64,000 bases of DNA from Bacillota bacterium (GTDB lineage Bacteria; Bacillota; Clostridia; Oscillospirales; Ruminococcaceae), in assembly GCA_023460035.1 (NCBI GenBank), contig JAEWRN010000044.1:124001-188000 (forward strand), in the 5' to 3' direction. The position numbers and the translations under genes were made by a program. Positions 34,353-42,823 of this stretch are shown piece by piece. The number at the start of each line of letters is the position of its first letter. The stretch's first letter is position 1. The notes below the pieces were generated by a model. It saw only the letters and a program-made list of their open reading frames with translations, ran no database searches and had not been told where the DNA came from.

Positions 34353-34646
34353 TTGTACAAAAGAACGTAAGCTCTTTACACATTTATAGTCATTTTGACC
34401 GTATTTTTGTTTTGAAACTGTGACTTTTGACAATCATACCCACTTGTTTAAGTTCGTCACCCCCTTTTATCGTGCCACCTGTACTTTGCCCGGCGCTATG
34501 CACCCGGCGGTGCCCGCCGACGCCTTTGGCCGATGCTATGCCACGCTCCCACCGGCCTTTCTTTTTTATGCCTTTTACCGGATGTTTTTGTTTGCATACC
34601 TGTATTTTCGGCCGAGAATTACGGCTTTTTTGTAACAGGAGGAAGA
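34353..34646 (+). other. Long untranslated leader before the MCP gene
   Basis: About 285 bases lie between the consensus promoter and the MCP start codon. I see no convincing small gene (no ribosome site) and no motif of a known riboswitch. The second half is GC-rich and could fold. Its proximity to the integrase gene also makes it a possible place for an old attachment site, but no repeat marks one. Confidence 0.45.
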
Positions 34647-36422
34647 ATGATGAAAAAACGACTGGAAAACATGAAAATCTCGCGCAAACTGAGGTTTGGC
34701 TTTTTGACTGTGACCCTGCTGGGTGTGCTGATTGGGCTGGCCGGCATTGGGGGCATGCTGATTATGTTGCAGGCACAGCAAACCTCGTACGAAAAATATA
34801 TGCGCGGCGTGCAATACTCCACAAATGCCGAAGCTGCTTTTGCGCGCAGTAAAGGCGTGGTCAAAGACCTGTATATCAACTATGGCCGCAGCAGCACCGA
34901 ACCATACAAAGATCTGGTCGAAACGCAGTTTTCCACGGTCAGCCAGCAATTATTCACTTACAGCAAAACCATTTGCGACAGCACCGACGAAGCCAATTTT
35001 AACGCCACAAAAACGGCGTTTGCCAATTATAAAACCCTGATTGACTCGTACGTGTCCGCCGCCGTGGGCGGCAGTTCTCAAACCGAATTGTATAACCAGC
35101 TCTACAGCTCTAAAACGCAGGCAGATGCCGCCGATGCGGCTTTTAAAGCCATGTCCGCTTATAAAAGCGAAGTTGCCGCAAACCAGTTAGCGGCGACCCG
35201 CACGCTTTCTTTGGTCATCATCGGCATCGTGGCACTGATTATTGTGCTTTCCCTTACGGTGGCACTGGTGCTCAGCGGCAAAATTTCGCGTATCATCAGC
35301 CACCCCATTCGCCAGCTGTGTAACGATGCCGAGGCACTGGCCGTGGGGGATGCCGCCGCGCGGCAAAATGACGCAAAAACCGTTCGCCTGCTGGCGCGCA
35401 GCGACGAGCTGGGCCAGCTGAGCCGGGCCTTTGACAAGCTGGCGGGCACCATTGAAACCCGCGCGCAGGAGACCCGTGCCATTGCGGATGGGGACCTGAC
35501 TGTGAATATTACAGTATACTCCGAAAACGACGTGCTTGGCAACGCGCTGCGCGAGATGGTTGCCAGCTGGGCCGGCCTTGCCGGGGCCATTATGGCCACC
35601 GCCGGGCAGGTGGACGCGGGGGCAAAGCTGGTGTCGGATTCCAGCGGGTCGCTGTCGCAGGGCGCTACCGAGCAGGCCAGCGCCATTGAACAGCTGACCG
35701 CCTCGCTGCTGGAGGTGACGAGCCACACCGGCGAAAATGCCGAAAACGCCCGCACCACCAGTGACCTGACCCTTGAAATCAAAGGCCAGGCCGAAGCCGG
35801 CAACAGCCAGATGGAACAGATGCTGCGCGCAATGGACGAGATTAACCTGTCCTCCGACAACATCGGCAAGATCATCAAGGTCATCGAGGACATTGCGTTC
35901 CAGACCAATATTTTAGCCCTGAACGCGGCGGTGGAGGCCGCGCGCGCGGGGGACCAGGGGCGTGGGTTTGCCGTGGTCGCACAAGAGGTGCGCAGCCTTG
36001 CCGGGCAATCTGCCAAAGCTGCCAGTGAAACCGCCGAGCTGATTGAAAACTCGATGCAAAAGGTGGGCGACGGCACTAAAATCGCCAAAAAGACAGCTGC
36101 CGCCTTACAACAGATCGTGGACGGTATTGCGAAAACCACCGGGCTGGTAAGCACGATTGCCGATGCTTCGGGCGAGCAGGCCGCCGCTTTGCAGCAAATC
36201 AACCAGGGGGTCGAGCAGATTTCGACCGTGGTGCAAAACACCGCCGCTTCGGCAGAAGAATCTGCCGCGGCAAGCGAAGAGCTTTCAATGCAGGCCGAAG
36301 AGCTGAAAAGAAGCGTCACTGCATTTCGGCTGCCGGACCATGTAGAGGCCCCCGCGGCCCCGGAGGGCGAAGAACTGCCCGAACCTGATTCAGCTACCCC
36401 ATCGCTCAGCGATGCCGTATAG
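34647..36422 (+). CDS. Methyl-accepting chemotaxis protein, four-helix-bundle sensor type
   Basis: A 591-aa chemoreceptor. Membrane helix 1 (LRFGFLTVTLLGVLIGLAGI) is followed by a roughly 150-residue all-helical outside domain, helix 2 (TLSLVIIGIVALIIVLSLTV), HAMP (about 215-270) and the signalling domain. The tip motif is IEDIAFQTNILALNAAVEAARAGDQGRGFAVVAQEVR. A Pro/Glu-rich tail ends the protein. The start is set by AGGAGGAAG. It differs in sensor type from the CACHE receptor at 22249-24186, so different signals are expected. Confidence 0.93.
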   Translation: MMKKRLENMKISRKLRFGFLTVTLLGVLIGLAGIGGMLIMLQAQQTSYEKYMRGVQYSTNAEAAFARSKGVVKDLYINYGRSSTEPYKDLVETQFSTVSQQLFTYSKTICDSTDEANFNATKTAFANYKTLIDSYVSAAVGGSSQTELYNQLYSSKTQADAADAAFKAMSAYKSEVAANQLAATRTLSLVIIGIVALIIVLSLTVALVLSGKISRIISHPIRQLCNDAEALAVGDAAARQNDAKTVRLLARSDELGQLSRAFDKLAGTIETRAQETRAIADGDLTVNITVYSENDVLGNALREMVASWAGLAGAIMATAGQVDAGAKLVSDSSGSLSQGATEQASAIEQLTASLLEVTSHTGENAENARTTSDLTLEIKGQAEAGNSQMEQMLRAMDEINLSSDNIGKIIKVIEDIAFQTNILALNAAVEAARAGDQGRGFAVVAQEVRSLAGQSAKAASETAELIENSMQKVGDGTKIAKKTAAALQQIVDGIAKTTGLVSTIADASGEQAAALQQINQGVEQISTVVQNTAASAEESAAASEELSMQAEELKRSVTAFRLPDHVEAPAAPEGEELPEPDSATPSLSDAV

Positions 36423-36457
36423 CCCGTTTTTCATTTTCTCACCTTTCTCTCGCACTG

Positions 36458-36488
36458 CCGCCGCCCGGCCGGGCGGCGGACTTTTTTT
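36458..36488 (+). terminator. Intrinsic terminator after the MCP gene
   Basis: CCGCCGCCCGG (36458-36468) and CCGGGCGGCGG (36469-36479), followed by a T-run. Confidence 0.88.
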
Positions 36489-36499
36489 GCCCCAAAACA

Positions 36500-36529
36500 A
36501 CCACCTGTCGCCTCAGGGCGACCGCCTGT
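36500..36529 (+). promoter_or_regulatory. LytTR-type direct-repeat operator
   Basis: Two 9-bp direct repeats, ACCACCTGT (36500-36508) and ACCGCCTGT (36521-36529), are separated by 12 bases, the classic spacing for LytTR-domain regulators such as AgrA. They lie 33 bases upstream of a TATACT -10 box (36563-36568) whose -35 is poor, as expected for an activated promoter. Confidence 0.65.
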
Positions 36530-36591
36530 AAAAAAACGCTGCACAGCAAAATGGCACTATGCTATACTGGCAGCAGATAAGGGGGGATTTG

Positions 36592-37029
36592 ATGCAAATT
36601 GAAATTCAGCTGAACGAAAGCTGCACCGAGCCCAAAATCATCCTGCAAGCGGCACAGTTGACCGATGAAATCAAAGAGCTGGCCCAGCGCCTGACGGTGG
36701 GCACCACTTGGCTGGCCGGGTTTTGCGGCGAACAGGCGGTGCTGTTGAACCCGGACGAGCTGCTGCGGGTCACCGCCCAAAACGGCAAGGTGTGGGCCGT
36801 AACCCCGCAGGGCAGCTACACCCTGCGCATGCGGCTGTACGAGGTGGAGGAAAAGCTGCGCAGCCCTGATTTTGTGCGCATTTCCCACGCGGAAATCATC
36901 AACTTAAAGCAGGTAAACAGCTTTGATTTAAGCTTTGCGGGCACGATTTGCGTGACACTTTCCAACGGGCAGCAAACCTATGTCGCGCGCCGCTATGTCG
37001 CCCACATCAAACAAACTTTGGGGATTTGA
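36592..37029 (+). CDS. LytTR-domain DNA-binding protein
   Basis: A 145-aa regulator without a receiver domain. The C-terminal LytTR domain is clear: LYEVEEKLRSPDFVRISHAEIINLKQV followed by a beta hairpin and TYVARRYVAHIKQTLG. The first 45 residues are a short alpha/beta lead typical of the LytTR-DUF3021 family. The start is placed at the ATG after GGGGGGATTT. It pairs with the DUF3021 membrane gene nine bases downstream, a widespread Firmicute module. Confidence 0.92.
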   Translation: MQIEIQLNESCTEPKIILQAAQLTDEIKELAQRLTVGTTWLAGFCGEQAVLLNPDELLRVTAQNGKVWAVTPQGSYTLRMRLYEVEEKLRSPDFVRISHAEIINLKQVNSFDLSFAGTICVTLSNGQQTYVARRYVAHIKQTLGI

Positions 37030-37038
37030 GGTGTCGTT

Positions 37039-37491
37039 ATGAAAAAGAAAATTATCCTGCGCAGCCTGATGGGCGCCCCGCTGGGCCTTACCATCAGTGT
37101 GCTGATCACAATTGGCATTTCGCTTTTTGTCGCCGACGGTGCTTACCACCCGGTCGTCCCTGAATTTGCGGCGGCCTGTGGCAGCGAGCTTACGGCTGTT
37201 CTATTGCAAACCGTGCTGTGCTTTTTTTACGGGGCCGTTTGGGGCGCTGCCTCACTGGTGTGGGAAGTGGACTACTGGAGCCTGCTGCGCCAGACCGTCA
37301 CCCATTTGGTGCTGTGTTCGCTGTCTACCTTTTTTGTGGCCTACACCGCCTACTGGATGGGGCACAGCGCCACCAGCATTGCCGTGTACTTTGGTGTTTT
37401 CTTTGGCATTTACGCAGTAATCTGGCTGTGGCAGATTTTCTGGCTGCGGCGCGGGCTTGCAAAAATAAACCACACCCTGCCAAGGGCCTGA
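37039..37491 (+). CDS. DUF3021 family membrane protein
   Basis: A 150-aa protein with four membrane helices (GLTISVLITIGISLFVA, LTAVLLQTVLCFFYGAVWGAAS, LVLCSLSTFFVAYTAYW and IAVYFGVFFGIYAVIWLWQIFWL). Length, helix count and linkage to LytTR match DUF3021. Family members probably act as the membrane partner that controls the LytTR regulator. GAGGTGTCG precedes the ATG. Confidence 0.9.
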   Translation: MKKKIILRSLMGAPLGLTISVLITIGISLFVADGAYHPVVPEFAAACGSELTAVLLQTVLCFFYGAVWGAASLVWEVDYWSLLRQTVTHLVLCSLSTFFVAYTAYWMGHSATSIAVYFGVFFGIYAVIWLWQIFWLRRGLAKINHTLPRA

Positions 37492-37530
37492 TGTACATTG
37501 TACCCACTTTATTTGCAAAGCGCAAAAAAG

Positions 37531-37895
37531 TTGCATTTTAGCCTTGTATATGGTATGCTTTTGCCCGATTGATACTAAGAAAGTGAGACCCTTTCGAACT
37601 GATATCACTATTTTTCATCTGACCGGCCGCGCTTTGGCGCGGCTCAAAGGCCATGCGGACAGCCGGGTCAAATGCCGAGTAGCGATAGCGATATCGCGCC
37701 CCCGCGGGGCGTGCCCCCGCAAGCTGCACCCTGTGTGCGGCGGTTCTTCTCAAAACGGGGCTATTGGGTGTCACAGACAAGCAGCGGCGCTATGCTGCTG
37801 TTACGGCCAAAAGGGCGCACCTCTGGCAGTTTGCGCTTTCTTTTTTACCGGTAACCGACACACAGGCAGCCCGTTTTGGGCTGCCTTATTTTGTG
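37531..37895 (+). other. Long structured leader or small RNA upstream of the C39-like lipoprotein gene
   Basis: A promoter-like TTGCAT...TATGCT (37531-37559) is followed by about 300 bases rich in hairpins: GCCGCGC/GCGCGGC at 37626-37643, a GCGATATCGC palindrome near 37688, GCCCC/GGGGC near 37700, and GCAGC/GCTGC near 37780-37798. It ends in an intrinsic-terminator hairpin (AGGCAGCCC/GGGCTGCCT, 37864-37886) extended by GACACACA/TGTGTGTC. The ribosome site comes right after. No protein-coding frame convinces, and I could not match it to a known riboswitch class. Confidence 0.5.
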
Positions 37896-37922
37896 TGTGT
37901 CACTGTAAAGGAGAAAAGAAGT

Positions 37923-38900
37923 ATGAAAAAAGTTTTGTCCCTGCTGCTGGCCGTCAGCTTTGCGCTGCTGTCGGTTTCCTGCGCCGCCCCCGCTTCCTCT
38001 GCCGGGCAGGCTGCCGCAGCCCCCACCGCCACACCCGCCGCCACAGAAAAGCCCAAGGGGGAAACGATCCCCGCCGAGGATTTTGACGAAAACGGCGGTG
38101 CCGACGCCTATGCGAACGCCGGCGATAACCCAAACTCCCGCTATTATGTCAACCCGGACTTTTACCACATGAAATCCGACGATGAGCTGACGTTGATTGA
38201 AGGGTTTAAAACAATGCAGCAGACGTACGAATGGTCCTGCGGCGACGCAACAGCCCTGATGGTGTTGAACCACTTTGGTAAAACCGATGTCACCGAGTAT
38301 GACCTTGCGCTGGCCATGGGCTCGCACACCGACCGCGACACCCCGGGCGCGCTGCCCGGCAGTGCCAACAACGTGGGCGAATACGGCACCAATGTGGGCC
38401 AGCTGTACAATTATTTCTCGACCCTGGACGGTTTTCAAGTGGTGGAAACCAGCTACCGGGCGGAGTATGACGAAGCCGAGCTGCTGACGGCGGCAGACGG
38501 CGTGAGTGACGCGGATACCGGCAACCTGCCAAAGACGTTTTCGTCCGCTTCGCTGTACGCTGCCGACAACGACGACAACACCGAAAACTGGGTAAGCGAC
38601 GCCAAGGATTCGTATTTTGTCAAATGGCTGGTGAGCAACCTGAAAGCCGGGCGGCCCATTATGGTGGAATGGGCCGACTGGGACGGCCACTGGCAGGCCA
38701 TTATCGGCTACGACAACAACGGCACCCCGGGTATCGGCGACGATATTTTAATTTTTGCCGACCCGTATGACACCTCGGGCCAATGGCAGGATGGTTATTA
38801 TTACTACCCGCTGGAGCGCTGGTTTTACATGTGGAGCGACCGCAACGTAGCCCCGAAGCCCTATCAGCTGCAGCCTTACATCATCATCGACAAGGCCTAA
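37923..38900 (+). CDS. Peptidase C39-like lipoprotein
   Basis: A 325-aa secreted lipoprotein. The signal peptide ends in a lipobox (SVSC, Cys20), followed by a low-complexity Ala/Pro/Thr linker to about residue 60. The rest is a papain-like C39_2-type domain: Cys106 in TYEWSCGDATALMVLNHFG, His in DWDGHWQAIIGYDN and Asp in IFADPYD form a plausible catalytic triad. Substrates of such secreted C39-like proteins are unknown and could be peptides or wall peptides. AAAGGAG precedes the ATG. The upstream terminator-like hairpin suggests leader control. Confidence 0.85.
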   Translation: MKKVLSLLLAVSFALLSVSCAAPASSAGQAAAAPTATPAATEKPKGETIPAEDFDENGGADAYANAGDNPNSRYYVNPDFYHMKSDDELTLIEGFKTMQQTYEWSCGDATALMVLNHFGKTDVTEYDLALAMGSHTDRDTPGALPGSANNVGEYGTNVGQLYNYFSTLDGFQVVETSYRAEYDEAELLTAADGVSDADTGNLPKTFSSASLYAADNDDNTENWVSDAKDSYFVKWLVSNLKAGRPIMVEWADWDGHWQAIIGYDNNGTPGIGDDILIFADPYDTSGQWQDGYYYYPLERWFYMWSDRNVAPKPYQLQPYIIIDKA

Positions 38901-38907
38901 GCCTGCG

Positions 38908-38940
38908 CCGGCGGTACAAAATTTCAAGCCGGTCTTTTTT
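38908..38940 (+). terminator. Intrinsic terminator after the C39-like gene
   Basis: CCGGC (38908-38912) and GCCGG (38928-38932), followed by TCTTTTTT. The stem is short but well placed. Confidence 0.65.
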
Positions 38941-38950
38941 AAAATTGCCC

Positions 38951-38979
38951 TTGACAGGAGCAAAAACGAATGGTACAGT
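38951..38979 (+). promoter_or_regulatory. Promoter of the T-box operon
   Basis: TTGACA (38951-38956), 17 bases, TACAGT (38974-38979), just before the T-box leader. Confidence 0.75.
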
Positions 38980-38984
38980 ATTGA

Positions 38985-39297
38985 AAACAGAAAATGAATC
39001 GACAAACACGTTGATGAGGACTAGTAAGTTTCCCCAAAAATCGCAGAGAGCTGTTGGGCGGTGTAAAACAGCATTGGCGGGGGCTCTGAACTGACCTCGG
39101 AGTGGGTCCGCTGAAATAGACCGGTAGGCGGATACGGATGTCAACCGTTATTGTGACAGGGTATAAGGCGGCAAACCCGCCCGTATCTGGTGAGCGCATT
39201 TCTTCGGAAATGAACAAGAGTGGTAACGCGAAAAGCCAAATGGCCTTTCGTCTCTTTAGGGCAATTGCCCGGGGAGACGAGGGGCCATTTTTTTTAT
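38985..39297 (+). ncRNA. T-box riboswitch (tRNA-sensing leader)
   Basis: All main T-box parts are present. Stem I has GATGAGGAC and AGTA on its 5' side, the AGAGAGC bulge motif, and GAACTGACCTCGGAGT on its 3' side. The T-box sequence AGAGTGGTAACGCG lies at 39217-39230, with the tRNA-CCA-binding UGGU at 39221-39224. A terminator stem pairs ATGGCC (39240-39245) and CGTCTC with GAGACG and GGCCAT (39283-39288), ending in a T-run. The specifier triplet just before GAAC reads UCU (39085-39087, Ser); one base earlier it would be CUC (Leu). Uncharged cognate tRNA should promote read-through into the transporter gene. Confidence 0.93.
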
Positions 39298-39373
39298 TTT
39301 CTCGCTACCGAAAACACTCTCTGCTGGCTGTTTGTGCGGATTCAACTTCTCAAAAAAGAAAGGTGTGTTTTGT

Positions 39374-40627
39374 ATGTCGAGTTCCACAAACAGCACTGCC
39401 CGCGGCGGTAGTATGCCGGCATTTGCCCGTGTGGGCTTTATGGGGGTTTTTGCCGTAGCCAGCGTGTTGTTCAGCTCTCACGCGGGCGGCGGCTTTGCCA
39501 CCGGCAACCAGGCGACCCAGTATTACGCCCGTTTTGGGTGGAGCGCCCCGTTTGCCGCGGTGCTTGCCATGGCATTGCTTTCGCTCACCATCCGCGAAGC
39601 AATTTTAATGACATCGTCCCGCGGGCTGAAAAACCACAAAGAACTGTTTGAAACGCTGTATCACCCGTTTGATAAACTGGAGCTGTTGTTTGAACTCTAC
39701 TTCAATATCATGGTCATCTGCGCGGTGGGTGCCGTTATCGCCGGCTCTGCCTCGCTGATGCAGAAAATCGGCGGGGTACCGTACATCGCCGCCGTGCTGA
39801 TGGTAGGCGTCGTGCTGATGGCACTGACCATCTTCGGCTCCGGGCTTGTCTCGCGTGCTTCCACCATTATGTCGGTTGCCATTTTGGTCTGCTGCGGCAT
39901 TATTTTCATCATGGGCATCCGGGCAAAAATGCCGGAAATCAGCAGTGTTTTCGCAAACTTTACCTCTGCGGAGGGCATGAACCCGCTGCAGCCCATCCTG
40001 AATGCCTTCACCTACGCCGGTTTTCAGTCGGTCGTCATCCCCACGATGATTGCCTGCGGCCGCCCGTTGCAGAATAAAAAGAACATCTCCCGCGCCATGA
40101 CCATTGCGTTTGTCATGAATGCCGTCGCACTCGCGCTTTCCTGCATTATGTTGATTGGCTGGTACGCCGATTTCACCGCCGCCGGCGAGACCACATTGCC
40201 CTCCTGGTACATCTGCAACCAGCTTGGCATCCCTGCTCTTTACTGGGTGTACAACATCACGCTGTTGCTCTGCTTTATCTCTACCGGCGTGACCACCGTT
40301 TACGGCTTTGTTTCGCGGTTTGAGGGCTCTAAAATTTTCTCGCGCATTCAAAAGCCCACACTGCGCCGCGCGGTCGTGTCCTGCCTTTCGATGGTGATGT
40401 CGATGGGGGTCTCGCTCGTCGGGCTGGATAAGATCATCAAGTACGGCTACGGTTACTGCGGCTACCTTGGCATTGCCATCATCATTGTGCCGTTTCTTAC
40501 CGTTGGCGTATACAAGAACCGCAAATATTTGAAAGAACACCCTGAATATGTGGGCCAAAGCGCCAAAGAGGCAAAACAGCAGATCGCCCCGGCCCCCGCG
40601 GCCCAGCCCGCATTCGCAGAGGATTGA
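39374..40627 (+). CDS. YkvI-family membrane transporter
   Basis: A 417-aa protein with about ten membrane helices, matching the YkvI family of the APC-like superfamily: VASVLFSSHAGGGFATGNQATQYY near the N-terminus is the unwound-helix region typical of these transporters. The substrate is not established for the family. Control by a T-box, which senses uncharged tRNA, strongly suggests an amino acid or a close derivative. The start MSSSTNSTARGG has AAAGGTG upstream and lies about 75 bases after the T-box terminator. Confidence 0.85.
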   Translation: MSSSTNSTARGGSMPAFARVGFMGVFAVASVLFSSHAGGGFATGNQATQYYARFGWSAPFAAVLAMALLSLTIREAILMTSSRGLKNHKELFETLYHPFDKLELLFELYFNIMVICAVGAVIAGSASLMQKIGGVPYIAAVLMVGVVLMALTIFGSGLVSRASTIMSVAILVCCGIIFIMGIRAKMPEISSVFANFTSAEGMNPLQPILNAFTYAGFQSVVIPTMIACGRPLQNKKNISRAMTIAFVMNAVALALSCIMLIGWYADFTAAGETTLPSWYICNQLGIPALYWVYNITLLLCFISTGVTTVYGFVSRFEGSKIFSRIQKPTLRRAVVSCLSMVMSMGVSLVGLDKIIKYGYGYCGYLGIAIIIVPFLTVGVYKNRKYLKEHPEYVGQSAKEAKQQIAPAPAAQPAFAED

Positions 40628-40662
40628 TTTTGACACCCCACACCGGAAAGGAAGCAACTAAC

Positions 40663-41751
40663 ATGAAAATTCAGCGGTTCCCAAATTACACGATCGGCGA
40701 GGACGCCTACACCGATATTGCCGGGGTCTGCGCCCCTTACGGCACCAAAGCCGCCGTGATTGGCGGCAACCGCGCACTGGCGGCCGCCCTGCCCGGCATA
40801 GAAGCTGCCTTGGCCGGCAGCCCGGTACAGTTGACCGGCACTTACTGGAACGGCGGCGAAGCCTCGGTAGAAAATATCGAGCGGCTGGAGGCGGAACCCG
40901 GCGTACAGCAGGCGGACATGATTTTCGCCGTCGGCGGCGGCAAGGCAATCGACACCGCAAAGGTGCTGTCTCACCGGGCGGGCAAACCGCTGTTCACCTT
41001 CCCCACCATCGCCTCTACCTGCGCTTCCTGCACCGGCCTTGGCATCCTGTACCACCCGGACGGCTCGCTGCGCGAGTACTCGTTTTCTGATGTGCCGCCG
41101 GTGCACATCTTCATCGACACCGGCATCATCGCCCGCGCCCCGCGCCAGTACCTGTGGGCCGGCATTGGCGATTCGATGGCAAAATACTACGAGTGCACAG
41201 TGTCGGGCCGCGGCGACGAGCTGGACCACCCGAAGGCCCTTGGCACTGCCATCAGCCACATGTGCGGCGACCCGCTGGTCAAATATGGGGTGCAGGCACT
41301 GGCAGACTGCGATGCCAGCCGCGTGACCGACGCGCTGGAAGAGATTGTGCTTGGCATCATTGTTTCCACCGGGTACGTGTCCAACCTTGTCAACATTGAT
41401 TTGACCACCGGCGCCGCCCACGCCATGTACAACGGCTTTACCGTGCTGCCGCAGATTGAGCACAACGGCCACCTGCACGGCGAAATTGTCGCGTACGGCG
41501 TGCTGGTGCTGCTGGCAATGGACGAGCAGGAGGAAGAGCTGCAGCGCATTCACGCGTTCAGCCGCAAAATGGGCCTGCCCACCTGCCTTGCCGACCTGCA
41601 CTGCACTACAGGCGATTTGGACAAGGTGATTACAAAGGCCCTTGCGGGCATTGACGTGCGCCACTACCCCTATACCGTGACACCAGATCTGATCCGCACC
41701 GCCGTCGCCCGGCTGGAGCAGTGGCCCGCCGAAGAGGCGAAAGCCGTATAA
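40663..41751 (+). CDS. Iron-containing alcohol dehydrogenase family protein (GldA-like)
   Basis: A 362-aa dehydrogenase. The NAD-binding part has FAVGGGKAIDTAK. The metal site is formed by Asp in GIGDSMAKYYE, a His in NLTTGAAHAMYNG-like context and His in NGHLHGEIVAYG. Closest in layout to glycerol dehydrogenase and related small-polyol or hydroxy-ketone enzymes, but the substrate is not clear. It follows the YkvI-type gene by 35 bases with AAAGGAAG before its ATG, so it shares the T-box control and may act on the imported compound. Confidence 0.85.
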   Translation: MKIQRFPNYTIGEDAYTDIAGVCAPYGTKAAVIGGNRALAAALPGIEAALAGSPVQLTGTYWNGGEASVENIERLEAEPGVQQADMIFAVGGGKAIDTAKVLSHRAGKPLFTFPTIASTCASCTGLGILYHPDGSLREYSFSDVPPVHIFIDTGIIARAPRQYLWAGIGDSMAKYYECTVSGRGDELDHPKALGTAISHMCGDPLVKYGVQALADCDASRVTDALEEIVLGIIVSTGYVSNLVNIDLTTGAAHAMYNGFTVLPQIEHNGHLHGEIVAYGVLVLLAMDEQEEELQRIHAFSRKMGLPTCLADLHCTTGDLDKVITKALAGIDVRHYPYTVTPDLIRTAVARLEQWPAEEAKAV

Positions 41752-41776
41752 CAACCACCTTTTAAAACTAATTTTT

Positions 41777-41805
41777 GCGCTGCCGCCTTTGGCAGCGCTT
41801 TTTTT
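41777..41805 (+). terminator. Intrinsic terminator of the T-box operon
   Basis: GCGCTGCC (41777-41784) and GGCAGCGC (41791-41798), followed by seven T. Confidence 0.9.
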
Positions 41806-41899
41806 GCGCCGGTGCCCCCGGTGTGCTATACTAAAAAGCAACCAGCCTGCGGGCGCCGCCCGCATATTACCGGGCCACAGGGCCCGCCGAGGTGATTGA

Positions 41900-42715
41900 A
41901 TGAAAGCAGATTTACACCTGCACTCCACACGTTCGGACGGCAGCTGGCACCGCGCATCGGTGTTGCAGCAGGCCGCCGCCGTGGGGCTGACGCATGTTGC
42001 GTTTACCGAGCACGACGATACCGGCTACCACGAAGAAGCACTGGCGCTGGCAAAGCCGTTTGGCATTCGGGTGCTGCGCGGCACCGAGCTTTCCTGCGCG
42101 GACCCCGCCACCGGCAAAAAGGCGCATATTTTAGCTTACCTATACACCGACCCGCAGCCCATTGAGGCGCTGGCCGCCGACATACGGCGCCAGCGGCAGG
42201 CAAACTGCCTGTGGCAGGTAGAGGTGCTGCACTCAATGGGGTACGAGATTACCCCGCAAAATGTGCTGCCTTACCAGGGCGGGGGCAGCCTGTTTAAACA
42301 GCATCTGCTGCAATTTTTAGTGGATAGCGGGCAGACAGATACCGTGTTTGGCACGCTGTTTCACACCGCGTTCGAGCACGGCGGGCCCTGCGCGCGCAGT
42401 ATTCACTACCCCGACGCGCGCACTGCCGTGGCGGCCATTCGCGAAGCGGGCGGCTATGCCGTGCTGGCCCACGCGGGCCAGCAGCAGAACTTTGAGCTAA
42501 TCCCCGACCTTGTGGCCGCCGGCCTTGCCGGGCTGGAACTGAACCACCCGGCCAATACCGCCGCCGACCGCGCGCTGCTGGCACAGGCCGCCGCGCAGTA
42601 CGGGCTGTTTTGCACCGGCGGCAGCGATTTTCACGGCGATTACGAAGCCGGGCGCGACACACTGGGTGGCTTTGTTGCCCCGGCAGATTGCCCGCTGCCC
42701 GCCCTTTGCCCCTGA
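41900..42715 (+). CDS. PHP-domain metal-dependent phosphoesterase
   Basis: A 271-aa protein of the TrpH/RNase AM-like PHP family. The four PHP motifs are visible: DLHLHSTRSDGS, FTEHDDTGY, LRGTELSC and AVLAHAGQQQ, with a closing GSDFHGDYE. Relatives cleave 3',5'-bisphosphonucleotides or trim RNA 5' ends; the exact substrate here is open. TTGCGC, 17 bases, TATACT lies upstream (about 41806-41835), and GAGGTGATTG precedes the ATG. Confidence 0.88.
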   Translation: MKADLHLHSTRSDGSWHRASVLQQAAAVGLTHVAFTEHDDTGYHEEALALAKPFGIRVLRGTELSCADPATGKKAHILAYLYTDPQPIEALAADIRRQRQANCLWQVEVLHSMGYEITPQNVLPYQGGGSLFKQHLLQFLVDSGQTDTVFGTLFHTAFEHGGPCARSIHYPDARTAVAAIREAGGYAVLAHAGQQQNFELIPDLVAAGLAGLELNHPANTAADRALLAQAAAQYGLFCTGGSDFHGDYEAGRDTLGGFVAPADCPLPALCP

Positions 42716-42733
42716 CAAAAGTTATAGTATCTG

Positions 42734-42763
42734 CCGCAGCGCGTTTGCACTGCGGTATTTTTT
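42734..42763 (+). terminator. Intrinsic terminator after the PHP gene
   Basis: CCGCAG (42734-42739) and CTGCGG (42750-42755) with an inner GC pair, followed by TATTTTTTT. Confidence 0.75.
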
Positions 42764-42823
42764 TGCACGGCAACTGCTAAAAAGGTGGTATTTTGCTTGT
42801 TATTTGCGGCCGGATACGGTAAG

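Noticed and set aside
34420..34635. Possible small plus-strand gene in the MCP leader
   Set aside because: It begins with GTG, has no ribosome site and reads as low-quality aromatic-rich sequence.
34353..34646. GEMM c-di-GMP riboswitch upstream of the MCP gene
   Set aside because: The conserved GCACAGGGCAAACC and GACGCAAAGC elements are not present on either strand.
37544..38086. Open frames in the structured leader at 37.5-37.9 kb
   Set aside because: They lack ribosome sites, run through hairpins and the lipoprotein gene in another frame, and show no protein-like pattern.
40462..41928. 488-codon minus-strand open frame opposite the YkvI and GldA-like genes
   Set aside because: It lies antisense to well-conserved genes and is rich in Gly/His/Arg without any recognisable motif.
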